From: Duganella sacchari | GTDB lineage: Bacteria; Pseudomonadota; Gammaproteobacteria; Burkholderiales; Burkholderiaceae_D | Assembly (NCBI RefSeq): GCF_900143065.1 | Contig: NZ_FRCX01000011.1 | Location: 62,001 to 126,000, forward strand | Direction of reading: 5' to 3' | Length of the DNA: 64,000 bases | Shown here: positions 42,865 to 50,192 of the stretch, in pieces | Position numbering within the stretch: the first letter of the stretch is position 1 | Layout: each line of letters opens with the position of its first letter | Made by a program: the position numbers and the translations under genes | Notes under the pieces: model-generated | The model's input: only the letters and a program-made list of their open reading frames with translations | Database searches by the model: none | Told to the model about the DNA's origin: nothing

Positions 42865-43770
42865 TCACTTCTGCGGCAGGCGCGCTTCCAATCCTGAAAT
42901 ATCCTGCATCAGCGCGATCAGCCGCTTGGCGCCCAGACCTAACGGACGGTCGTTGGTCCACACCACGTCCACCCACAGCCGCAGCTCATTGCTCATATTG
43001 GCAAAGCTGATGTGCAGCAGTTCGCCGTTGTCCAGCAAGGGCTGGATCTGGCGGCGCGGCAGATAGGCCCAGCCCAGGCCAGCGCGTACCAGGCTCAGTG
43101 CCGCCAGATGGCTGTCGGTGCGCCACACGTTGCGCGAGATGAGCACGCGCTGGTCGGCCTCCTGCAACTCGCGGCTGACAATCGCGATCTGCCTTGAATC
43201 GATCAGGCTTTCCAGGCTTTTGAGCCGTGTCTGCGCCAGCTTGTGACGCGGCGAGATCACGGGCACCAGTACTTCGCTGCCCAGCTCCTGAAAGCTCTCG
43301 CGGTCATCCACGCGGGCACGCTCGTAGATCATCGCCAGTTGCGCAACACCGTCGTGCAGCATGCGCAAGGCCTGGTCCTGCGGCACGGACAGCACTTCCA
43401 CTTCCAGCGACGGAAACTCTTCGGCCAGCAGCGCCAAGGGCTCGCTCCAGGGCGCCGATAGCAGCTCTGGCGCGATGGTCAGCGTCAGGCGTCGCTCCAG
43501 TCCCTGATGCAGCGACAGCGCGTGCGCCTGCAAGCGCCGCAGCTGTCCCGCCATCTGCCGCGCCTCCGCTTCCAGCGCACGCGCCGATTCCGTGGGCCGT
43601 ACTTCGCGCGAACTGCGTTCGAACAGCGTCAGACCCAGCTCCGCCTCCAGCAGGCCTATCGCCATGCTGACTGCCGACGGCACCCGCCCCAGCGCCCGCG
43701 CGGCCGCCGAGAACGAACCGTGGTCCAGCACCGCCAGAAAGACCGCAATATTGTCAGATGAAAAAGCCAT
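42865..43770 (-). CDS. LysR-family regulator beside a PACE efflux gene
   Basis: A 301-residue LysR regulator: winged helix at about 1-62 (NIAVFLAVLDHGSFSAAARALGRVPSAVSMAIGLLEAELGLTLFERSSREV) and an effector domain from about 90. It is divergent from the PACE transporter gene with 95 bp between and a perfect 7-bp-arm dyad there. In Acinetobacter a LysR protein (AceR) activates the PACE gene aceI; the same pairing here is an inference from layout. It could instead control dsbA, 34 bases downstream on the same strand. Confidence 0.9.
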   Translation of the reverse strand: MAFSSDNIAVFLAVLDHGSFSAAARALGRVPSAVSMAIGLLEAELGLTLFERSSREVRPTESARALEAEARQMAGQLRRLQAHALSLHQGLERRLTLTIAPELLSAPWSEPLALLAEEFPSLEVEVLSVPQDQALRMLHDGVAQLAMIYERARVDDRESFQELGSEVLVPVISPRHKLAQTRLKSLESLIDSRQIAIVSRELQEADQRVLISRNVWRTDSHLAALSLVRAGLGWAYLPRRQIQPLLDNGELLHISFANMSNELRLWVDVVWTNDRPLGLGAKRLIALMQDISGLEARLPQK

Positions 43771-43790
43771 AACGCCAATCTATCATAAAA

Positions 43791-43815
43791 ATCGAAAGCT
43801 GCTGACTTTTTCGAT
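43791..43815. promoter_or_regulatory. Dyad between lysR and the PACE gene
   Basis: ATCGAAA-N11-TTTCGAT, perfect 7-bp arms with an 11-bp spacer, lies in the 95-bp gap of the divergent pair and 51 bases before the PACE ATG. Likely LysR recognition site. Confidence 0.6.
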
Positions 43816-43865
43816 CAGAAAAACTCCCATACCATGCATGTCAGTGCAATAAAAAAGGAAATATC

Positions 43866-44288
43866 ATGCAAGGTTTGAAACGCAAAATCGTCTACGTCTC
43901 CCTGTTCGAGTTGATCGCCATCGCGCTGACCAGTAGCGCCCTGATGCTCCTCGCTGGCTCGGCGCCTGGCCATGCTGGCGCCGCCGCCGTTGCTTCCTCG
44001 ATGCTGGCGATTATCTGGAACTTCATTTTCAACGGGATGTTCGAATCCTGGGAAGCGCGCCAGCCTACGCGTGGCCGCAACTGGAAACGCCGCGTCGCCC
44101 ACGCCATCGGCTTTGAGGGCGGCCTGGTACTGGCCATCGTGCCGCTGTTCGCGTGGTGGCTGGACATCTCGCTATGGGAAGCGCTGGTGCTGGACATGGG
44201 CCTGCTGGTGTTCTTCATGGTCTACACCTATGTGTTCACGCTCGCCTTCGACCGCATCTTCGGCTTGCCCGCATCGGCGCAAGGCTAG
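43866..44288 (+). CDS. PACE-family efflux protein (AceI-like)
   Basis: A 140-residue membrane protein with four helices in two repeated bacterial-transmembrane-pair units. Family motifs are clear: RKIVYVSLFELIAIALTSS with E15, the Glu essential in AceI, WNFIFNGMFESWE, AHAIGFEGGL, and FFMVYTYVFTLAFDRIFG. PACE proteins export biocides such as chlorhexidine or natural polyamines by proton exchange. AAGGA precedes the ATG. It is divergent from the LysR gene; the M20 peptidase gene follows 39 bases later. Substrate for this copy is inferred only. Confidence 0.93.
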   Translation: MQGLKRKIVYVSLFELIAIALTSSALMLLAGSAPGHAGAAAVASSMLAIIWNFIFNGMFESWEARQPTRGRNWKRRVAHAIGFEGGLVLAIVPLFAWWLDISLWEALVLDMGLLVFFMVYTYVFTLAFDRIFGLPASAQG

Positions 44289-44327
44289 GCTACAATCAGC
44301 GGCATACCACCTACGGAGGAATGCCGC

Positions 44328-45626
44328 ATGAAGTTGAAACCGTTCGCTTTCGCAGTTCTGGCCCTGACGTTAGGCGCGGCGCGCGCTGACGGGCTCTCGC
44401 CTCTTGAGCAGAAAATTGTCGCCGAAGTGAAAGCGCATTCGGAGCAAGGCTTGCAGCTGCTGGAGCGCTCGGTCAATATCAATAGCGGCACCATGAATCA
44501 CGACGGCGTACGCGCTGTCGGCAAAGTCTTTGGCGAGCAGTTCGAGCAACTGGGCTTCAAGACCCGCTGGTCGGAGATGCCGGCTGCGATGCAGCGTGCC
44601 GGCCACCTGATCGCCACGCGCGAGGGCAAGCAAGGCAAGCGCCTGCTGCTGATCGGCCATCTCGATACCGTGTTTGAAAAGGACAGCCCTGTACAGCTAT
44701 GGCAGCGCAATGGCGACCGTGTGCGCGGCCAGGGTGTCAATGACATGAAGGGCGGCGACGTCATCATCGTCGAAGCGCTGCGCGCCTTGCAGCGCGTGGG
44801 CGCGCTGGACAACACCAGCATCACCGTCGTCTTCAGCGGCGATGAGGAAAACGCTGGCGATCCGATTGAGCTCTCGCGCGCGGACATGGTGAATGCCGCC
44901 AAACGCAGCGACCTCGCCCTCGCCTTCGAGGCCACGGTGCGCAACAAGGACGGCAAGGATACCGGCACCATCGGCCGCCGCGCTTCGTCGTCGTGGGAAT
45001 TGAAAGTCACAGGCAAGCAAGGACACTCCAGCGGTATCTTTACGGAGGGCGCGGGCTATGGCGCTATCTACGAAGCTGCGCGCATTGTGGATGGCTTCCG
45101 CCAGCAGTTGGCGGAGCAGGATCTGACCTTCAGCCCGGGCCTGATCGTCGGCGGTACGGACGCCGGCACCAACGCGCTGGGCACCACCGGGCAGGCGGCC
45201 GGCAAGACCAACGTCATCTCGCGCACCGCCACGGTGGAAGGGGACCTGCGCTACCTTAGCTACGAACAGCGCGACCGCGCGCACGCGAAGATGAAAGCCA
45301 TCGTCGCACAAAACTTGCCAGGCACCAGCGCCAGCATCAGCTTCCATGACGCCTATCCGCCGATGTCGCAAACGCCGGGCAATCTGGCTGTGCTGAAAGT
45401 GTATTCGCAAGCCAGCCGGGACGCAGGCCTGGGCGAGATCCCTGCCCTGCCACCAGGCCAGCGCGGCGCAGGCGACGTACAGTTCGTCGCGCCGCTGCTG
45501 GACAGCCTGGATGGCCTGGGCGCCACCGGCAACGGCGCCCACTCGCCCGACGAAGACCTGGAAATCGCCTCGATCGAACGCGCCACCATCCGCACCGCCA
45601 TCCTGTTGTACCGCCTGACACGTTAA
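44328..45626 (+). CDS. Exported M20-family metallopeptidase (glutamate carboxypeptidase type)
   Basis: A 432-residue M20 peptidase with a signal peptide (MKLKPFAFAVLALTLGAARAD). Zinc ligands and catalytic residues are visible: H in GHLDTV, D in GVNDMKGG, E-E in GDEENAG, and the C-terminal His in GAHSPDEDLE. The dimerisation domain (TVRNKDGKDTG to the region near DAYPPM) separates the two catalytic parts, as in carboxypeptidase G2 that removes C-terminal glutamate from folates. GGAGG precedes the ATG. It follows the PACE gene by 39 bases and may be cotranscribed. Substrate unproven. Confidence 0.9.
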   Translation: MKLKPFAFAVLALTLGAARADGLSPLEQKIVAEVKAHSEQGLQLLERSVNINSGTMNHDGVRAVGKVFGEQFEQLGFKTRWSEMPAAMQRAGHLIATREGKQGKRLLLIGHLDTVFEKDSPVQLWQRNGDRVRGQGVNDMKGGDVIIVEALRALQRVGALDNTSITVVFSGDEENAGDPIELSRADMVNAAKRSDLALAFEATVRNKDGKDTGTIGRRASSSWELKVTGKQGHSSGIFTEGAGYGAIYEAARIVDGFRQQLAEQDLTFSPGLIVGGTDAGTNALGTTGQAAGKTNVISRTATVEGDLRYLSYEQRDRAHAKMKAIVAQNLPGTSASISFHDAYPPMSQTPGNLAVLKVYSQASRDAGLGEIPALPPGQRGAGDVQFVAPLLDSLDGLGATGNGAHSPDEDLEIASIERATIRTAILLYRLTR

Positions 45627-45692
45627 GCCTGGATCAATCCCTGCAAAAACAGTGAGTGCTGCTACCATGGCTGAATCTATCCGGAGGACGCC

Positions 45693-45935
45693 ATGGAAAC
45701 CTCAAAAGTCAACGATGACGGTACAGTTACTATTCCCAAAGCAATATGTGAAAACCTCGGTATCCATACCGGCGCAATAGTAGAATTCTTCGTCGCAGGA
45801 TACCAATTGGAAGTGCGCGTGCAAGGTGCAAAACGGCCGGATTATCCAGACGTGCCGAAAAGCGGTTATGGCATGATCCAGAGCAAAAGGCCTGCCGTTC
45901 CTGTGGATTTCGACCCAGCCGAGTTACTCAAATAA
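45693..45935 (+). CDS. AbrB/VapB-type antitoxin
   Basis: An 80-residue protein with an N-terminal AbrB/SpoVT/MazE swapped-hairpin domain (KVNDDGTVTIPKAICENLGIHTGAIVEFFVAGYQLEVRV) and a disordered C-terminal tail that would bind the toxin. GGAGG precedes the ATG. Its TAA overlaps the toxin ATG by one base (TAATG), the classic antitoxin-first arrangement. The tail contains KSGYGMIQSK, a motif common in antitoxins paired with PIN toxins. Base composition is lower in GC than the flanking genes. Confidence 0.85.
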   Translation: METSKVNDDGTVTIPKAICENLGIHTGAIVEFFVAGYQLEVRVQGAKRPDYPDVPKSGYGMIQSKRPAVPVDFDPAELLK

Positions 45936-46351
45936 TGGTCGGGATCGACACCAATGTCTTGGCGCGCTACTACGTTATCGATGACACTGACATTGAGGCG
46001 ACACGGCAGCGCCCGCTAGCTCAGAGTCTGATTGATTCCGAGGCACAGCTTTATATTAGCAAAACCGTTCTCCTGGAGCTGGAGTGGCTGATGCGAGGCT
46101 ACTATCATCATGACCAAGTTCAGTTTATTGCCGTTGTACGCCACTTGCTAAGTCGCCCCAATATCAGAATTGAAGATGCCCCAACGGTAATTCAAGCCTT
46201 GAAAAATTATCAGAGCGGAATCGCCTTCGCCGATGCTATGCATCATGCCAGTTACCGGACCTGTGACACGATGGTTACGTTTGATGACCGCAAATTTGCG
46301 CGACGCATCGCAGCGTTGGGATTGCATCCGCCGGTCATCGTTCTGCGCTAG
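45935..46351 (+). CDS. VapC-type PIN-domain toxin
   Basis: A 138-residue PIN ribonuclease. Acidic residues for Mg binding are present: D5 in GIDTNVL, E48/E50 in VLLELEW, D100 in IAFADAMHH, and D117/D118 in TFDDRKFAR. VapC toxins cleave initiator tRNA or 23S rRNA until neutralised. It overlaps the antitoxin gene by one base. The pair is AT-richer than its surroundings and may have been acquired. The target RNA of this copy is unknown. Confidence 0.88.
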   Translation: MVGIDTNVLARYYVIDDTDIEATRQRPLAQSLIDSEAQLYISKTVLLELEWLMRGYYHHDQVQFIAVVRHLLSRPNIRIEDAPTVIQALKNYQSGIAFADAMHHASYRTCDTMVTFDDRKFARRIAALGLHPPVIVLR

Positions 46352-46355
46352 GAAT

Positions 46356-46679
46356 TCAAGCAGCACTTTCGATGGCGCGGCGGGACCAGGCCAGCAGCTG
46401 TTCTGTGTCGTCCAGCAGGAATTCGGGCGCGGTGTAGAACTTGCGCACGGTGACTTCGCCCTTCTTGGTCATATATTTGAATGGCTGCGCGCCTTCTGCT
46501 TCAAATTCAGGACGCGTAATGTCGCTGACGCGCAGGTAGAGCGTGCTGCCGATGATCCAGGCAAACTGATTGCCGTGATATTTGATATCGCGGCCGCCGA
46601 AAAATGGTCCCGTACTCAGGAAGCCAAGCGGCGCAAGCTGTTCTTCGATGTAACTGACAAATTCCTTGTTCGCTGACAT
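46356..46679 (-). CDS. TfoX N-terminal-domain protein
   Basis: A 107-residue soluble protein matching the TfoX-N domain throughout: LAPLGFLSTGPFFGGRDIKYHGNQFAWIIGSTLYLRV, then YMTKKGEVTVRKFYTAPEFLLDDTEQLLAWSRRAIESA. In gamma-proteobacteria Sxy/TfoX activates competence genes, but single-domain proteins like this one are common and uncharacterised. It lacks the C-terminal TfoX-C domain. The gene converges on vapC with a 4-base gap and follows the terminator of the pyruvate dehydrogenase operon. Confidence 0.85.
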   Translation of the reverse strand: MSANKEFVSYIEEQLAPLGFLSTGPFFGGRDIKYHGNQFAWIIGSTLYLRVSDITRPEFEAEGAQPFKYMTKKGEVTVRKFYTAPEFLLDDTEQLLAWSRRAIESAA

Positions 46680-46693
46680 GCACGTCTCCAGAT

Positions 46694-46723
46694 AAAAAAA
46701 GCCGGGAACTCGTCCCGGCTTTT
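46694..46723 (-). terminator. Rho-independent terminator of the aceEF-lpdA operon
   Basis: An 11-bp stem (46697-46707 with 46713-46723, loop 46708-46712) runs into seven T on the minus strand (A-run 46694-46700), just after the lpdA stop at 46734. T residues on the other side make it partly bidirectional. Confidence 0.9.
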
Positions 46724-46733
46724 ATGATACTGC

Positions 46734-48512
46734 TTAGCGCTTGCGCGGCGGTGGCAAATCGGTGCAGACCCCTTCATAGACTTCTGCGGCCATGCCGATC
46801 GACTCGCCCAGCGTCGGGTGCGGGTGGATCGTCTTGCCGATGTCGGTACCGTCGCAACCCATCTCGATTGCCAGCGCGATCTCGCCGATCATATCGCCAG
46901 CGTGGGTGCCGACGATGGTGCCGCCGATGATGCGGTGGGTCTCAGCGTCGAACAGCAGCTTGGTGAAGCCTTCCGCACGGCCATTGGCCACGGCGCGGCC
47001 ACTGGCTGCCCAAGGGAAGTGGCCCTTCTCGACCTTGATGCCCTTGGCTTTCGCTTCGTCTTCGGTGATGCCGGCCCATGCCACTTCCGGATCGGTGTAG
47101 GCCACCGATGGAATCACCTTCACATCGAAGTGCGACTTCTGGCCGGCTGCCGCTTCCGCAGCGACGTGGCCTTCGTGCACCGCCTTGTGCGCCAGCATCG
47201 GCTGGCCCACCAGGTCGCCGATGGCGAAGATGTTCGGCACGTTGGTGCGCATCTGGCTGTCGACCGGAATGAAGCCACGGTCGGTTACCGCCACACCTGC
47301 CTTGTCGGCAGCGATCTTCTTGCCGTTCGGGCTGCGGCCTACGGCCACCAGCACCAGGTCGTAGACCTGTGGTGCAGGCGCTGCTGCGCCAGCTTCCGCT
47401 GCTTCGAACGTGACCTTGATCCCTTCCGGCAGCGCTTCAACGCCAACGGTTTTTGTCTTGGTCATGATGTTGTCGAAGCGGGCTTCGTTGTACTTCTGCC
47501 AGACCTTGACGGCATCGCGGTCCGCGCCCTGCATCAGGCCATCCATCATTTCGACCACGTCGATGCGCGCGCCGAAGGTGGAGTACACGGTGGCCATTTC
47601 CAGGCCGATGATGCCGCCGCCGATCACCAGCATGCGCTTGGGGATCTGGCGCAGCTCCAGCGCGCCGGTCGAATCGACGATGCGTGGATCTTCCGGTACG
47701 AACGGCAGTTTCACGACCGACGAACCGGCAGCGATGATGGCCTGCTTGAACTGCACCACTTTCTTGCTGCCGTCCTTGGCGGTGACTTCGATGTGGTTCG
47801 CGCTCAGGAACTGGCCAGCGCCGGTGACGACTTGCGTCTTGCGGGCTTTGGCCATGCCAGCCAGACCGCCGGTCATGTTCTTGATGACGCCCTCCTTGTA
47901 CTCGCGTACCTGGTCGATGTCGATGGCCGGCTTGGCGAAGGTCACGCCGGTGTTGGACATATGCGAGGTTTCGTCGATCACGGACGCCACGTGCAGCAGT
48001 GCTTTCGATGGGATGCAACCCACGTTCAGGCACACGCCGCCCAGCGTTTCGTAACGCTCCACGATGACGGTGTTCAGGCCCAGGTCCGCAGCGCGGAAGG
48101 CAGCCGAGTAACCGCCAGGACCGCCGCCCAGCACCATCATGTCGCAGTCGACGTCGACCTGGCCGGTGTAGCTGCTACCGGCTGGCGCGACGATCGGCGC
48201 TGGCGCTGCAGCTGGCGCAGGGGCCGGTGCAGCAGCAGCCGGCGCAGCGGCGGCAGGCGCAGGAGCGGCAGCACCGTCAGTGGCTTCCACCACCAGCAGC
48301 GTCACGCCTTCCTTGACCTTGTCGCCCACCTTGACGCGCAGTTCCTTCACCACGCCGCCATGTGTCGACGGGATTTCCATGCTGGCCTTGTCCGATTCCA
48401 CGGTAATCAGCGACTGATCAACCTTGATCGTGTCGCCAACCTTGACCATCACTTCGATTACTTCTACTTCCGCGAAGTCGCCGATATTCGGCACTTTTAC
48501 TTCTGTGCTCAT
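46734..48512 (-). CDS. lpdA: Dihydrolipoyl dehydrogenase (E3) with N-terminal lipoyl domain
   Basis: A 592-residue E3 of pyruvate dehydrogenase that reoxidises dihydrolipoyl groups with NAD+. The first 80 residues form a lipoyl domain with the modifiable Lys in VESDKASME, then an Ala/Pro-rich linker (about 80-110). The FAD domain begins GGGPGGYSAAF, the redox disulfide is C-L-N-V-G-C in GGVCLNVGCIPSK, the NAD domain has GGGIIGLEMATVY, and the C-terminal HPHPTLGES carries the catalytic His. E3 with a lipoyl domain is typical of beta-proteobacteria and Neisseria. Third gene of aceE-aceF-lpdA, 9 bases after aceF. Confidence 0.96.
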   Translation of the reverse strand: MSTEVKVPNIGDFAEVEVIEVMVKVGDTIKVDQSLITVESDKASMEIPSTHGGVVKELRVKVGDKVKEGVTLLVVEATDGAAAPAPAAAAPAAAAPAPAPAAAPAPIVAPAGSSYTGQVDVDCDMMVLGGGPGGYSAAFRAADLGLNTVIVERYETLGGVCLNVGCIPSKALLHVASVIDETSHMSNTGVTFAKPAIDIDQVREYKEGVIKNMTGGLAGMAKARKTQVVTGAGQFLSANHIEVTAKDGSKKVVQFKQAIIAAGSSVVKLPFVPEDPRIVDSTGALELRQIPKRMLVIGGGIIGLEMATVYSTFGARIDVVEMMDGLMQGADRDAVKVWQKYNEARFDNIMTKTKTVGVEALPEGIKVTFEAAEAGAAAPAPQVYDLVLVAVGRSPNGKKIAADKAGVAVTDRGFIPVDSQMRTNVPNIFAIGDLVGQPMLAHKAVHEGHVAAEAAAGQKSHFDVKVIPSVAYTDPEVAWAGITEDEAKAKGIKVEKGHFPWAASGRAVANGRAEGFTKLLFDAETHRIIGGTIVGTHAGDMIGEIALAIEMGCDGTDIGKTIHPHPTLGESIGMAAEVYEGVCTDLPPPRKR

Positions 48513-48521
48513 AGTGGCTCC

Positions 48522-50171
48522 TTACAGCAGAATTTTACGCATGTCGCCGAGCACTTCGCTCAGGTACACGGAGAAGCGCGCGCCCATCGCGCCGTCGACC
48601 ACGCGGTGGTCGTAGGACAGCGAGGTGCCCATCAACAGGCGTGGCTGGAAGGCCTTGCCATCCCACACTGGCTTGAGCGATGCCTTGGACAAGCCCAGGA
48701 TCGCCACTTCCGGCGCGTTGACGATCGGCGTGAAGTGCGTGCCGCCAATGCCGCCCAGCGACGAAATGGTGAAGGTCGCGCCTTGCATATCGGTCGGTTT
48801 CAGCTTGCCTTCGCGCGCTTGCAGCGACAGCTCGGTCATTTCCTTGGCGATCTGCGTGACCGATTTCTGGTCAGCGTTTTTGATCACTGGGACCACCAGG
48901 CCATTCGGCGTATCCGCTGCGAAGCCGATGTTGTAGTACTTCTTCAGAATCAGGTTCTCGCCCTTTTCGTCCAGCGACGAATTGAAGGTCGGGAATTTCT
49001 TCAGCGCGGCCACCGATGCCTTGATCACGAACGCCAGCATGGTCAGCTTGGTCGCGTCCTTGTTCTTGGCGGTAGCGGCGTTGGATTCAACGCGGAACGC
49101 TTCCAGGTCGGTGATGTCGGCATCGTCGAACTGCGTGACGTGCGGGATCTGTACCCAGTTGCGGTGCAGGTTAGGACCGGAGATCTTCTTGATGCGCGAC
49201 AGCGGCAGCAGTTCGGTTTCGCCGAATTTGCTGAAGTCCAGCGACGGCCATGGCAGCACGCTGAAGTTGCCGCCACCGCCAACCGCGCCACCAGCAGCTG
49301 CGCCAGCAGGCGAAGCCACGGTACCAGCCATCACACCTTTGACGAAGTTCTGCACGTCCAGCTGGGTGATGCGGCCTTTAGGACCGGAACCAGGCACCTT
49401 GCCCAGGTCCACACCCAGTTCGCGGGCGAACTTGCGGATCGATGGCGAAGCGTGCGCCAGTTTGCCGGTCTGCACGGAGCCTTGCGATGCGGCCGGGGCG
49501 GCGGCAGCAGGAGCAGCAGCTGGTGCAGGCGATGGCGCCGCAGCAGGTGCAGCGGCCGCTGCTGGAGCCGAGGCTGCAGCAGCAGGTGCAGCAGCGCCGG
49601 TGGCTTCCACCACGAACACCAGCGAACCCATGGCAACCTTGTCGCCAACCTTGACCTTCACTTCCTTCACCACGCCGGCGTGCGACGATGGGATTTCCAT
49701 GCTGGCCTTGTCCGATTCAACGGTCAGCAGCGACTGGTCGACCTTGATGGTATCGCCAACCTTGACCATGACTTCGATGACTTCCACTTCCTTGAAGTCG
49801 CCGATGTCCGGCACCTTGATGTCGACCGGGCCGGCAGCAGCAGCTGGCGCAGCAGCCGGCGCTGGTGCAGGTGCCGGCGCGGCAGCCACAGGGGCCGGTG
49901 CAGGCGCGGCGGCGGCAGGAGCAGCAGCGGCGCCCTCGCCCTCCAGCAGCAGCACCAGCGAGCCCATGGCCACCTTGTCGCCCACCTTGACCTTGATCTC
50001 TTTGACCACGCCAGCGGCGGACGAAGGAATCTCCATCGATGCCTTATCCGATTCAACGGTAATCAGCGACTGGTCTACCTTGATGGTGTCGCCGACCTTG
50101 ATCATCACTTCGATGATCTCAACTTCCTTGAAATCACCGATATCCGGGACTTTAACTTCCACAATGCTCAT
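48522..50171 (-). CDS. aceF: Dihydrolipoyllysine acetyltransferase (E2)
   Basis: A 549-residue E2 of pyruvate dehydrogenase. Two tandem lipoyl domains (about 1-80 and 117-195) both carry the lipoylated Lys in VESDKASMEIPSS. Ala/Pro linkers join them to the peripheral subunit-binding domain (ASPSIRKFARELGVDLGKV) and the catalytic core, which ends with the acyltransferase motif SYDHRVVDGAMG. It transfers the acetyl group to CoA and forms the structural core. Located 9 bases before lpdA and 21 after aceE. Confidence 0.96.
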   Translation of the reverse strand: MSIVEVKVPDIGDFKEVEIIEVMIKVGDTIKVDQSLITVESDKASMEIPSSAAGVVKEIKVKVGDKVAMGSLVLLLEGEGAAAAPAAAAPAPAPVAAAPAPAPAPAAAPAAAAGPVDIKVPDIGDFKEVEVIEVMVKVGDTIKVDQSLLTVESDKASMEIPSSHAGVVKEVKVKVGDKVAMGSLVFVVEATGAAAPAAAASAPAAAAAPAAAPSPAPAAAPAAAAPAASQGSVQTGKLAHASPSIRKFARELGVDLGKVPGSGPKGRITQLDVQNFVKGVMAGTVASPAGAAAGGAVGGGGNFSVLPWPSLDFSKFGETELLPLSRIKKISGPNLHRNWVQIPHVTQFDDADITDLEAFRVESNAATAKNKDATKLTMLAFVIKASVAALKKFPTFNSSLDEKGENLILKKYYNIGFAADTPNGLVVPVIKNADQKSVTQIAKEMTELSLQAREGKLKPTDMQGATFTISSLGGIGGTHFTPIVNAPEVAILGLSKASLKPVWDGKAFQPRLLMGTSLSYDHRVVDGAMGARFSVYLSEVLGDMRKILL

Positions 50172-50192
50172 AGCGTTTGCTCCGTATTTTAT

